Source: Arthrospiribacter ruber
Lineage (GTDB): Bacteria > Bacteroidota > Bacteroidia > Cytophagales > Cyclobacteriaceae
Length of the DNA: 64,000 nt
Reading direction: 5' to 3'
Assembly: GCF_019343195.1 (NCBI RefSeq)
Contig: NZ_RPHB01000006.1
Coordinates: forward strand, 310,001-374,000
The translations under genes and the position numbers were made by a program. Of the stretch, positions 18,576 to 27,559 are shown one piece after another. The notes beneath the pieces are model-generated. The model was not told where the DNA came from and ran no database searches. It saw nothing but the letters and a program-made list of their open reading frames with translations. How positions within the stretch are numbered: position 1 is the first letter of the stretch; the number at the start of each line of letters is the position of its first letter.

Positions 18576-19922
18576 CTACTCAAATTTTCTGGAAAATTTT
18601 ATCCTTTCCCCTTTCTTTTCTTCATGAAATGTCCCTTTCTCATACACCAAGTGCCCGGAAACGATCGTATGGGTCACCTTGGACTTGAACTCATGTCCTT
18701 CAAATGGAGACCACCCACATTTGGCAAGAATATTTTCCTTGGACACTTTCCATGGAGAGTTCAGATCAACTATAGCAAGGTCGGCGTGGTATCCCGGACG
18801 GATATAGCCCCTTTTTTCTACTTCAAATAAAATGGCCGGATTATGGCACATTTTATCTGCCACCTGCTCCAGTCTGATTTTACCTTGGTGATACAAATCA
18901 AGCACTGCGACTAGACTGTGTTGGATCAAAGGACCTCCAGATGGCGCCTTGGTGTAAGGGTTATCTTTTTCTTCAAGTGTATGCGGAGCGTGGTCTGTCG
19001 CAATGATATCAATATTGCCGTCAATCACTCCTTTTAATATAGCATCTCTGTCTGCTGCAGTTTTGACAGCGGGATTCCACTTGATCAGCGTACCTTTTTC
19101 CTCATAATCTTCTTCAGAAAACCACAAGTGGTGAACGCACGCTTCAGCTGTAATCCTTTTTTCCTCCAGAGGAATCCTGTCATCAAAAAGCTTAACTTCC
19201 TTAGCAGTGCTGATGTGAAGCACATGCAGTTTTGTTCCATATTTCCTGGCCATGTCCACCACTCTTTTGGAAGCATCAAAACAGGCCTCTTCAGACCTGA
19301 TCTTGGGATGGTATTTCATGGGAATGTCGTCACCGTATTCTTCCTTGTATTTGGCCAGGTTTTCCTTGATGATATCGTCATTCTCACTATGAGTAGCAAT
19401 CAATAGTTTGCATTCCCGGAAAATCCTCTCCAAACTCTCCTGATTGTCCACCAGCATATTTCCGGTAGAAGAGCCCTGAAAGACCTTGATTCCGCAGACG
19501 TTTTCCGGATCTACTTTGAGTATTTCTTCAATATTGTCATTGGTAGCTCCGAAGAAAAAAGAATAATTGGCCAGGGATTTCTCCTTGGCAATGGCAAATT
19601 TTTCTTCCAAAAGCTCAATGGTAACCGTCTGTGGATCTGTATTGGGCATTTCCATATAAGTAGTCACACCGCCAGCGACCGCAGCTTTGCTTTCTGAATA
19701 AATATCTGCCTTGTGGGTCAGTCCTGGCTCCCGGAAATGCACCTGATCGTCAATTACTCCTGGAAAAATGTGTTTTCCAGAAGCATCAATTGTCATATCC
19801 GCCTCAAATTCAGAAAGATCATTTCCCACATTGAAAATAATACCCTCCTTGATAAGAACATCAGAACGGGTTATCTTACCTTCATTCACTATATTTGCAC
19901 CTGTAATCAATATGCTTTTCAT
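18576..19922 (-). CDS. pyrC: Dihydroorotase
   Basis: Closes N-carbamoyl-aspartate to dihydroorotate in pyrimidine synthesis, in the cytoplasm. 448 residues, a metal-dependent amidohydrolase barrel. Expected motifs: HFREPGLTHKADI, AVAGGVTTYMEMPNT, IKVFQGSSTGNM, THSENDD, LHVLHISTAKE and IATDHAPHT (catalytic Asp). The first metal motif reads DDQVHFREPG: the first His of the usual HxH is Gln. I recall this Gln version from other Bacteroidota sequences, but have not checked. Because the rest of the site is intact, I expect an active or closely related enzyme. The gene ends 75 bp from the tRNA-His 5' end. Confidence 0.87.
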   Translation of the reverse strand: MKSILITGANIVNEGKITRSDVLIKEGIIFNVGNDLSEFEADMTIDASGKHIFPGVIDDQVHFREPGLTHKADIYSESKAAVAGGVTTYMEMPNTDPQTVTIELLEEKFAIAKEKSLANYSFFFGATNDNIEEILKVDPENVCGIKVFQGSSTGNMLVDNQESLERIFRECKLLIATHSENDDIIKENLAKYKEEYGDDIPMKYHPKIRSEEACFDASKRVVDMARKYGTKLHVLHISTAKEVKLFDDRIPLEEKRITAEACVHHLWFSEEDYEEKGTLIKWNPAVKTAADRDAILKGVIDGNIDIIATDHAPHTLEEKDNPYTKAPSGGPLIQHSLVAVLDLYHQGKIRLEQVADKMCHNPAILFEVEKRGYIRPGYHADLAIVDLNSPWKVSKENILAKCGWSPFEGHEFKSKVTHTIVSGHLVYEKGTFHEEKKGERIKFSRKFE

Positions 19923-20056
19923 AAAAAAACTGTTTTTGGTTGGTTAAAATTACACTAAAACTACCTCTATGAAAGGTTACTTACAGGAATTTAACCCATT
20001 TGTACCCATTTGGGTTTCCTTCATTTTCATTTTCATTTATCCAATAAATCAATACC

Positions 20057-21415
20057 ATGTCCGAGGCTATTCAAACTTTTGAAAATTTCAAACTCAACAA
20101 GCAACTTTTGAATGCAGTGGAAGAGGCGGGGTTTTCCAAACCTACTCCTATTCAGGAAAAGGCCATCCCTTTGGCGCTTTCCGGACATGATGTATTAGGT
20201 ATAGCCCAGACAGGTACAGGAAAAACAGCCGCCTATGTACTTCCCATATTGATGAAAGCCAAATATGCCCAAGGAATGCACCCTAGGGCACTCATACTTG
20301 CTCCCACTAGGGAGTTGGTCATGCAGATCGAAGAGGCAGTGATTTTATTCGGTAAGTATACAGATCTTAGGTATGTATGCCTTTATGGAGGACTGGGCCC
20401 AAAGACTCAGATCGAAAAATTACAGACAGGGGTCGATATCATCATCTCTACACCTGGAAGGTTTATGGACCTGTACAAAAAAGGTGAAATCTTCACCCGG
20501 GAAATCAAAACCATGGTTCTCGATGAAGCAGATAAAATGCTGGACATGGGTTTTATGCCTCAGATCAGATCAATCTTGGAAATCATCCCTACCAAGAGGC
20601 AGAACTTGCTCTTTTCAGCAACTTTTGGCCCTAAAGTGGAAAAGTTCTCTCAGGAGTTTTTGGAATTTCCTGAGAGGGTCGAAGTGGCACCCCAAGCCAC
20701 CACTGCTGAGACCATCCACCAGGTCAAATATGAGGTACCTAATATCAAAGCCAAGATCAACCTCTTGGAACACCTCCTGATAGATGAAACTTTGAATAGG
20801 ATTATTGTATTTACCAAGTCCCGAAAGAATGCAGAATCTGTCTACAGTTATCTGGAAAGAAAAAAATTAGGTGAAATACGTGTAATCCATGCCAACAAGG
20901 GGCAAAATACCCGAATCAATTCCATGGATGACTTCAAAGCTGGCACTGTCCGGATCCTTGTAGCCACAGATGTAGCAGCCAGAGGGCTGGATATCAGTAT
21001 GGTTTCACATGTGATCAATTTTGACGTCCCCCTGATCTATGAAGATTACGTTCATAGAATAGGAAGAACTGGACGAGCGGAAAAAGAAGGAATAGCCATT
21101 ACTTTTGTGAATCCTGCTGAAGTATATCACTTTGAAAAAATCGAGGAAATTATCCGCATGCAGGTACCTGTAGTGCAAATCCCGGAAGCTGTCACCATCC
21201 CCAATACTCCTTTTGAAGAAAGTCAACTTTACGCAAGGGAGATAGACAATCAAAAGAAAAAAGAGAATCCTGATTTTAAAGGGGGCTTTCACGAGAAGAG
21301 GGCAAGACCCAAGCCCAACCCTTTCCAGAAGGAAAAGAAAAGAGGCAATAAGAACTCAAAAGCCAAAAAGAACAGAAATCAAATGAAGACCAAGGGCAAG
21401 TGGAAGAATAAGTAA
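20057..21415 (+). CDS. DEAD-box RNA helicase (RhlE group)
   Basis: 452 residues. The two RecA-like helicase domains show the Q motif FSKPTPIQEKAIP, motif I AQTGTGKT, Ia PTRELVMQ, motif II VLDEADKM (DEAD), motif III SAT, and motif V/VI RGLDI and HRIGRTGR. A basic C-terminal tail rich in Lys, Arg and Asn (about 390-452) probably binds RNA. Such proteins remodel ribosomal or mRNA structure in the cytoplasm, often during cold growth. It is transcribed divergently from dihydroorotase. The exact subfamily (RhlE rather than another DEAD group) is moderately certain. Confidence 0.94.
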   Translation: MSEAIQTFENFKLNKQLLNAVEEAGFSKPTPIQEKAIPLALSGHDVLGIAQTGTGKTAAYVLPILMKAKYAQGMHPRALILAPTRELVMQIEEAVILFGKYTDLRYVCLYGGLGPKTQIEKLQTGVDIIISTPGRFMDLYKKGEIFTREIKTMVLDEADKMLDMGFMPQIRSILEIIPTKRQNLLFSATFGPKVEKFSQEFLEFPERVEVAPQATTAETIHQVKYEVPNIKAKINLLEHLLIDETLNRIIVFTKSRKNAESVYSYLERKKLGEIRVIHANKGQNTRINSMDDFKAGTVRILVATDVAARGLDISMVSHVINFDVPLIYEDYVHRIGRTGRAEKEGIAITFVNPAEVYHFEKIEEIIRMQVPVVQIPEAVTIPNTPFEESQLYAREIDNQKKKENPDFKGGFHEKRARPKPNPFQKEKKRGNKNSKAKKNRNQMKTKGKWKNK

Positions 21416-21559
21416 TAACTTTTAAATTCCAGGATTTGTATAAGGCTCTCCCTAAAAAAATATTATTGAACCACTACTTGTCCCGTAACCGGGAAATTTT
21501 CAAAAGCAAACAAAAATAACATCCCTCCACTTAGCCATTGAACTTCCAGCTACACTATT

Positions 21560-21720
21560 TGTTTCTCGCATCTATTTTCCCTCTTCACGTCTCTAATCTC
21601 TCTTATTCAATACCTTAGAGGCCAAAAAAGACCTCTCTTGTTTCTTTTTTTTCTCACATCTCGTGTCTTACTTCTCGTATCTCATGTCTCTCGCTTCTCA
21701 AATCTCAAATCTAATCTCTT
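21560..21720. repeat. Degenerate heptamer (TCTCnnn/GAGAnnn) repeat array
   Basis: The stretch between the helicase and the exported-protein gene has a 7-nt period, mostly CTC-rich on the plus strand; on the minus strand it reads GAGATTA, GATTTGA, GATTTGA, GAAGCGA, GAGACAT, GAGATAC, GAGAAGT and so on. It begins inside the last codons of the minus-strand gene ending at 21711 and runs into its 3' flank. A related AGATTnn array lies after gcvP. No gene is visible in 21416-21710. Confidence 0.6.
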
Positions 21721-22292
21721 GGCGGATTGATCATGATATGCGCCCTATGGGTTCCCGGATCCATGATCCACGGCATCGCTGGTCCTGATGGCCGCAAAGG
21801 TAAACCAGTACTTTCGGAGGTGGCCCATGGAATATAGACCACATACCTTAGATAGCTATTATTTACTTCACCGCTTTCTTTATTGTAATCTTCCTCATCA
21901 GCAGTAAGAACGAAAAGTGTTGCTCCATCCTTGATTTTGAGTTTACCGCTTTTGACTTCTTCCTCTCTTATATCAAAAATCTCCTTGGAATTTTTCCCTT
22001 CTTTCCTAAGCAGCCTGCCCCTTTCCATAAATTCATCCAATTCTTTGTGATAGCAAGAAGCATTAAACCCGGGAGTGTTTGGATCATCCGCAAGGCAGAT
22101 CAGGTCATTGCTTCCTTTTCTAAGCACTATAAAATCACCTTTATCATTGTAACCATATACCATTGCACCGCTTTTCAACTCTTCAGGTGCGGCCATAAGG
22201 GCTGTTTTGATCTGAATTTCTTTAGAAGGTACCTGCTGCGCAAACAGCTGTGTACTTATTAAAATCAGGAATAGAGAAATTTGAAGTTTCAT
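21711..22292 (-). CDS. Exported protein of unknown function
   Basis: 193 residues when started at the ATG at 22292, which gives a clean signal peptide MKLQISLFLILISTQLFAQ; an upstream in-frame extension to 22475 has no signal character and overlaps the neighbouring gene. The mature protein contains ETALMAAPEELKSGAMVYG-like text with an Ala/Glu motif and a hydrophobic C-terminal half (YVVYIPWATSESTGLPLRP, ending NPPRD). No family is named. The last codons AGA GAT TAG run into a heptamer repeat array, so the C-terminus may have been set by repeat insertion. Confidence 0.72.
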   Translation of the reverse strand: MKLQISLFLILISTQLFAQQVPSKEIQIKTALMAAPEELKSGAMVYGYNDKGDFIVLRKGSNDLICLADDPNTPGFNASCYHKELDEFMERGRLLRKEGKNSKEIFDIREEEVKSGKLKIKDGATLFVLTADEEDYNKESGEVNNSYLRYVVYIPWATSESTGLPLRPSGPAMPWIMDPGTHRAHIMINPPRD

Positions 22293-22341
22293 AGTTATTT
22301 GACTTTGGGTTGTGATGAATTTAGTATTTTTATCCCAAAGC

Positions 22342-22378
22342 AAAAAAAGACCTGCCAAGCAATTTGCCTGGCAGGTCT
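22342..22378 (-). terminator. Rho-independent terminator after the M28 peptidase gene
   Basis: AGACCTGCCA (22348-22357) pairs perfectly with TGGCAGGTCT (22369-22378) across an 11-nt loop, and on the minus strand the hairpin is followed by seven T. It lies about 30 bp after the M28 stop codon at 22409. Confidence 0.85.
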
Positions 22379-22408
22379 GAATTCTTAAAATATAGCTATT
22401 TATAGCTT

Positions 22409-23905
22409 TTATCTTTCTCCTCTGGTATTGGAACCGTCTACAGGTGTGCGGTGCTCCCTGTTTGCAAGGTCCCAAGTAGTATGAAAGATAAGCTTGGTCC
22501 TTTTTGTCATCAATGGAAATTCAATTTTATCCACTGTATCTGTATGCTGGTGGTAATCATCATGCACTCCATTGAAGAAGAAAATTACCGGGATATTGTG
22601 CTTGGCAAAATTATAATGATCTGACCTGTAATAAAACCTGTTTGGGTCATCTTCAGCATCATACCTATAATCAAGCTTCAGGTTGGTATAAGTAATATTA
22701 TTGTATTCATTGATCACTTTCAGGTGGGAAGAAAGCATTTCCGACCCGATCACATAGATATATTCCTGATCTTCGGCATCCTGATATTCATAATCTATCC
22801 TACCGATCATATCTATGTTCAGATTATTTACTGTGTTTTCCAGTGGAAATATCGGGTTATCAGAATAATACTCTGAGCCCAAAAGCCCTTTTTCCTCTCC
22901 AGTGACATTTAGAAAAAGGATACTTCTTCTAGGTTTGTGACCGTCCTTTGCAGCTTGGGCAAAAGCTTGGGCGATTTCCATCACGGCTACCGTACCAGAA
23001 CCGTCATCATCTGCTCCGTTATTCACTCTTCCTTGACTGTCTATTCCCGTATGGTCATAGTGCGAAGAAATCACGATTACTTCCTCTTTTTTGTCTGTTC
23101 CTTCTAAAAATGCCAATACGTTCTCAGTAGGAACTACTTTGGTGTTTTTCTTAACCTGATAGTTTACCTTTTGGGATTTGATAGACTCCGGGTTGTTCTT
23201 GGCGGCTTCCTTCAGAATCTCTACAGGAGTGTCAAACAGCTTTGACATCATATCGCTACTGACCAGAAAAATCGGCTCCTGCTTGGTCGGCTGCTCAAAA
23301 CCCAATCTTCCCCTGCCACTTAGCGACTTGTACCAATTGGCCATTCTATCAAAATTAGCCTGACCTTCCATAGTAACAATCACAATGCCCGCAGCACCGG
23401 CTTCCATTACTTCTGGCACTACTGTCTGGGCCCTTGACCCAATAGCCCAAAGTCCAACGAGCTTACCTTTGATGTCCACCTTTGCAAGATTTTCTTCATT
23501 GGCCAAGCCAAGAAATACCAAGTCTGTCTTGGCAGCTTTGGACATATCGGCATCTCCTATAAATATAAAGTCTTCGTTGTTATTTAGCTTTTGCTTCCCT
23601 ACATTCAAACTCACTTGAGGGTAAGAAACGGAGGAAAGATTAAATTTCTGAAAATAACTGCCATCTACCGGGCCCTTAAGGCCAAGGCCTTCATAGAAAT
23701 TGGCAAGATATTCAGCAGCCATTTTCTGCCCTTTTTCTCCGGTATCCCTTCCTTCCATTTCATCAGAAGCCAAAAAAGTCAGGTATTCTTCCAGATCTTC
23801 TGCCGTAATGGTAGAAGCGTACTTTACAGCAGTGGCATCCTGTGCACTGACCTGCCAGGTCATTGCCAGACCAAATAGCCCCGCTATCCAAGATCTCTTT
23901 CTCAT
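22409..23905 (-). CDS. M28-family metallopeptidase
   Basis: 498 residues with a signal peptide, so it acts in the periplasm or outside. The two-zinc site is complete: SSHYDHTG (His), NNGADDDGSG (bridging Asp), TGEEKGLLGS (Glu pair), NIDMIGR (Asp) and HDDYHQHTDTVDKI (final His). A PA-type insert lies between about residues 110 and 250. M28 enzymes are aminopeptidases or carboxypeptidases, and periplasmic ones in Bacteroidota handle peptides after protein digestion. The gene is a monocistron with its own terminator. Confidence 0.93.
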   Translation of the reverse strand: MRKRSWIAGLFGLAMTWQVSAQDATAVKYASTITAEDLEEYLTFLASDEMEGRDTGEKGQKMAAEYLANFYEGLGLKGPVDGSYFQKFNLSSVSYPQVSLNVGKQKLNNNEDFIFIGDADMSKAAKTDLVFLGLANEENLAKVDIKGKLVGLWAIGSRAQTVVPEVMEAGAAGIVIVTMEGQANFDRMANWYKSLSGRGRLGFEQPTKQEPIFLVSSDMMSKLFDTPVEILKEAAKNNPESIKSQKVNYQVKKNTKVVPTENVLAFLEGTDKKEEVIVISSHYDHTGIDSQGRVNNGADDDGSGTVAVMEIAQAFAQAAKDGHKPRRSILFLNVTGEEKGLLGSEYYSDNPIFPLENTVNNLNIDMIGRIDYEYQDAEDQEYIYVIGSEMLSSHLKVINEYNNITYTNLKLDYRYDAEDDPNRFYYRSDHYNFAKHNIPVIFFFNGVHDDYHQHTDTVDKIEFPLMTKRTKLIFHTTWDLANREHRTPVDGSNTRGER

Positions 23906-24040
23906 AAATTATTTATTAGGTTTTATAAACAGGATTCAAACTTAAAAAATTATTCCAAACCAATTTGAACCGTTTATAAATTTGAATGTTAGAATGGTAT
24001 ATTTCTTTGGGTTATAAAAACGATATCATCCAATAATTTA

Positions 24041-24048
24041 TACATTTG
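24041..24048 (+). promoter_or_regulatory. Possible -7 element for gcvP (TACATTTG)
   Basis: TACATTTG followed by C matches the Bacteroidota -7 consensus TAnnTTTG. It lies 60 bp upstream of the gcvP start. No convincing TTTG -33 box is at the expected distance, so this is a partial match. Confidence 0.35.
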
Positions 24049-24107
24049 CACAACCGTATAAAAAGGTAAGAATAAAACCCAAATCAGGCTTTTATCCACA
24101 TCAAGAA

Positions 24108-27005
24108 ATGAAGATTAATCTGACCCCCTCTACCAAATTTGAACAAAGACACAACGGTCCCGATCCTCAGGAAATCAAGGAAATGCTGGACCAGATCAAA
24201 GCTTCATCTTTAGAAGAATTAATTGACCAGACTATTCCAAAAGCCATACAACTGGAAAAACCTCTGGACCTTCCAAGCTCCAAAACTGAAGCTTCTTTTT
24301 TAAAGGAATTCAAGAAACTGGCTTCGAAAAATAAGATTTTCAAATCTTTTATCGGGCTGGGATATTATGATACAATAGTTCCCGGTGTAATCCTTAGAAA
24401 CATCCTCGAGAATCCAGGATGGTACACTGCCTACACACCATATCAGGCCGAAATCGCCCAAGGCAGACTTGAAGCGCTGATCAACTTCCAAACCATGGTG
24501 ATGGACCTGACAGGGATGGAAATGGCGAATGCTTCTCTATTGGATGAGGCTACTGCCGCAGCTGAAGCCATGACCATGCTTTTCGCCTCCAAACCAAGGG
24601 AGAAAAAAAATGCGGCCAAGTTCTTTGTGGATGAAAAAATCTTCCCTCAAACCAAAGACTTGCTGATCACAAGAGCTGAACCAATAGGTATTGAACTGGT
24701 AATAGCTCCCCTTTCCGAACTTGACCTTACAGATGCTGACCTGTTTGGAATTTTACTTCAGTATCCAAACTTGGACGGAGAGGTCATTGACCATAAGCAA
24801 CTGGTAGCCTCTGCTAAAGAAAATAATGTATTGACAGCCTTCGCATCAGACCTTCTTAGTTTGACATTACTGACTTCTCCAGGTGAAATGGGAGCGGATG
24901 TAGTCGTAGGTACCAGTCAGAGATTTGGAGTGCCAATGGGATATGGTGGTCCGCATGCTGCATTTTTTGCGACCAAAGAAGCGTACAAAAGACAAATCCC
25001 AGGAAGAATCATAGGAGTTTCAGTCGATAAGGAAGGCAACAAAGCCTATAGAATGGCCCTTCAGACAAGGGAACAACATATCAAAAGGGAAAAAGCCACT
25101 TCCAATATCTGTACTGCACAAGTACTTCTTGCTGTGATGGCAGGTATGTATGCAGTATATCACGGACCTAAAAGCCTCAAGGAAATAGCTGCCAGGACCC
25201 ATGGCTTGGCTCAGCTGACTGCCAAGGCATTGAAAATGTTGGGTTATGAGCAGGTGAACAAAGTGTTTTTTGATACCATCAAAATCAAAACTGATCCAGT
25301 CCAGCAATCCAAAATCAAAGCCTTTGCATTGTCAGCTGAGATGAATTTCAGGTACGAGGAAGATGCAGTTGTCTTGGCATTTGATCAGGCCAAGACTATC
25401 AGTGATGTCAAAGCAGTGGCTGAAGTTTTCTCCAAATCTGTTAATCACAGGGTGCAATTTGATTGGAACCAGATGATTGCCGAACTCGAGCTGGAATTTC
25501 CGGAAGGTTTGGCGCGTACTTCAGAATTCCTCACCCACCCCGTTTTCAACCAATACCATTCTGAGCATGAGATGCTCAGATACATCAAGCGACTGGAAAA
25601 CAAAGATCTCTCTTTAGTTCACTCTATGATTTCATTGGGATCCTGCACCATGAAGCTGAATGCCACTACCGAGATGATTCCGGTTACCTGGCCTGAATTT
25701 GGCCAACTTCATCCATTTGCACCGCAGGAACAGGCCGCTGGATATTATGAGCTGTTCCAAAATCTTAGAAACTGGCTGAGTGAAATCACTGGTTTTGCAG
25801 ACACATCTTTACAGCCCAACTCAGGTGCTCAGGGAGAATATGCAGGTTTGATGGTCATCCGTGCCTACCATCAGAGCAGAGGTGATCACCATAGAAACAT
25901 AGCTCTTATCCCAACTTCAGCTCACGGTACAAATCCGGCATCTGCAGTGATGGCAGGAATGAAAGTCGTATTGGTAAAATGTGATGAAAGCGGTAACATT
26001 GACGTAGAAGACCTCAAAGAAAAAGCAGAAGCTCATAAAGACAACCTGGCTTCATTGATGGTAACTTATCCATCTACCCATGGGGTATTTGAGGAAGCCA
26101 TTCAGGAAATCTGCCAGATCATCCATGACAATGGAGGTCAGGTATATATGGACGGTGCCAATATGAATGCTCAGGTGGGATTAACAAGCCCTGGAAGAAT
26201 CGGTGCTGATGTTTGCCACCTCAACTTACACAAAACATTCTGTATCCCTCACGGAGGGGGAGGTCCTGGAATGGGCCCAATCTGCGTAGCTGAACACCTG
26301 GTGCCATTTTTACCAGGTAACCCACTTGTGCAAACCGGCGGAACATCTGCCATTACTTCTATTTCTGCTGCTCCTTACGGAAGTGCTAGTATTTTGCCAA
26401 TTTCCTATGCCTACATCGCCATGATGGGAGGTGAAGGACTAACAAATGCTACCAAGATCGCCATCCTAAATGCCAATTATATCAAATCCAGACTGGAAAC
26501 GCACTACCCGATCCTCTACACAGGCAAAGGAGGTAGAGCTGCACATGAAATGATTTTGGATTGCAGGGCTTTCAAAGAAATCGGTATCGAGGTAGAAGAT
26601 ATCGCCAAGCGTTTGATGGATTATGGTTTCCATGCTCCAACAGTCTCTTTCCCAGTGGCAGGCACCTTGATGATAGAGCCTACTGAATCAGAGACCAAAG
26701 CTGAACTGGATAGGTTCTGTGATGCTATGATCGCCATCAGGGCCGAAATCCAGGAAATCCAGGATGGTGAAGCAGATAAGGAAAATAATGTGCTGAAAAA
26801 TGCTCCTCATACTGCTCAGCTTGCACTTGCTGACAACTGGGACTTCCCTTACAGCAGAGAAAAAGCAGTTTATCCTTTACCATTTGTAAAAGGAAATAAG
26901 TTCTGGCCTTCGGTAAGAAGAGTAGATTCCGCTTATGGGGACAGAAACTTAATGTGTAGCTGTATTCCGGTAGCAGAATACGAGGATGCGGAAGCTGAGG
27001 CTTGA
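24108..27005 (+). CDS. gcvP: Glycine dehydrogenase (aminomethyl-transferring), P protein
   Basis: 965 residues, the full-length fused P protein of the glycine cleavage system. It decarboxylates glycine on pyridoxal phosphate and passes the aminomethyl group to lipoyl-GcvH. The N-terminal half has [14 protein letters not shown]; the C-terminal half has [15 protein letters not shown] and [16 protein letters not shown], with the PLP Lys at residue 709. GcvT and GcvH are not in this window. The gene ends with an AGATTnn heptamer array then a strong terminator, so it stands alone. Confidence 0.97.
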   Translation: MKINLTPSTKFEQRHNGPDPQEIKEMLDQIKASSLEELIDQTIPKAIQLEKPLDLPSSKTEASFLKEFKKLASKNKIFKSFIGLGYYDTIVPGVILRNILENPGWYTAYTPYQAEIAQGRLEALINFQTMVMDLTGMEMANASLLDEATAAAEAMTMLFASKPREKKNAAKFFVDEKIFPQTKDLLITRAEPIGIELVIAPLSELDLTDADLFGILLQYPNLDGEVIDHKQLVASAKENNVLTAFASDLLSLTLLTSPGEMGADVVVGTSQRFGVPMGYGGPHAAFFATKEAYKRQIPGRIIGVSVDKEGNKAYRMALQTREQHIKREKATSNICTAQVLLAVMAGMYAVYHGPKSLKEIAARTHGLAQLTAKALKMLGYEQVNKVFFDTIKIKTDPVQQSKIKAFALSAEMNFRYEEDAVVLAFDQAKTISDVKAVAEVFSKSVNHRVQFDWNQMIAELELEFPEGLARTSEFLTHPVFNQYHSEHEMLRYIKRLENKDLSLVHSMISLGSCTMKLNATTEMIPVTWPEFGQLHPFAPQEQAAGYYELFQNLRNWLSEITGFADTSLQPNSGAQGEYAGLMVIRAYHQSRGDHHRNIALIPTSAHGTNPASAVMAGMKVVLVKCDESGNIDVEDLKEKAEAHKDNLASLMVTYPSTHGVFEEAIQEICQIIHDNGGQVYMDGANMNAQVGLTSPGRIGADVCHLNLHKTFCIPHGGGGPGMGPICVAEHLVPFLPGNPLVQTGGTSAITSISAAPYGSASILPISYAYIAMMGGEGLTNATKIAILNANYIKSRLETHYPILYTGKGGRAAHEMILDCRAFKEIGIEVEDIAKRLMDYGFHAPTVSFPVAGTLMIEPTESETKAELDRFCDAMIAIRAEIQEIQDGEADKENNVLKNAPHTAQLALADNWDFPYSREKAVYPLPFVKGNKFWPSVRRVDSAYGDRNLMCSCIPVAEYEDAEAEA

Positions 27006-27009
27006 TCGC

Positions 27010-27085
27010 AGATTTCAGATTTCAGATCTTAGATTGTAGATTTTAGATTGTAGATTTTAGATTGTAGATTTTAGATTTAGATTGG
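27010..27085. repeat. AGATTnn heptamer array after gcvP
   Basis: Starting 5 bp after the gcvP stop, eleven copies of a 7-nt unit: AGATTTC twice, AGATCTT, then AGATTGT/AGATTTT alternating three times (a perfect 14-bp unit repeated three times at 27031-27072), then AGATTT and AGATTGG. The same heptamer logic is seen at 21560-21720, again at a gene 3' end. No protein-coding potential is apparent. The array runs straight into the gcvP terminator. Confidence 0.85.
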
Positions 27086-27112
27086 CCTTTCGGGAAACCG
27101 GAAGGCTTTTTT
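27085..27112 (+). terminator. Rho-independent terminator of gcvP
   Basis: GCCTTTCGG-GAAA-CCGGAAGGC gives a 9-bp stem (one G-U pair) with a GAAA loop, followed by TTTTTTA. It closes the gcvP transcript directly after the heptamer array. Confidence 0.88.
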
Positions 27113-27182
27113 ATTTCGTTCATGAGCAGGCGAATTGATCAATATGCATATCCACATACCAAATTAAATGAGGGCCTTGATT

Positions 27183-27470
27183 AACCCGATACTAATTGAT
27201 ATTGGATATTCATTGATAACTTGTCCCGGTTTATCGGGTTTAGCTTGAAATCATGAATTTATGCCACTCTATAGGTTCTACTGGTAAGAAAGCGGATAAT
27301 CATGTTGATCCATTTCCCTTTGTCATTATTCCGGATTTTTAGCAAGAATTTAAAAAAATAAATATGTTGAGAAAACTATGTGAAAATTCAATTTTTCTGG
27401 TTGTGATGGCTCTTCTCGTTTCCTTGCACCTCAACTGGCTTTTGACTAATTTGGTCAAAACTATTAGTCA
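27183..27470. other. Intergenic region with inverted repeats and a possible 39-codon ORF
   Basis: The 27113-27559 gap contains a 9-bp inverted repeat (AACCCGATA at 27183-27191; TATCGGGTT at 27232-27240). An ATG at 27364 opens a 39-codon frame with one hydrophobic segment, ending at 27483. Inside it TGACTAAT (27443-27450) pairs with ATTAGTCA (27463-27470), and TTTGAC pairs with GTCAAA (27441-27446, 27454-27459), two mutually exclusive hairpins. The ORF and structures could be a leader upstream of the M1 gene, but this is weakly supported. Confidence 0.35.
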
Positions 27471-27559
27471 GAATTATCAATAACTTCAGGAAATAAATCA
27501 GAATGCTCCGACTGAAAAAGGAATTTCCAGACAACAAATAACCTGCTACATTCAAAGCA

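Noticed and set aside
22293-22475. N-terminal extension of the exported protein to 22475
   Set aside because: Crosses the M28 terminator and part of its gene; the ATG at 22292 starts a clear signal peptide.
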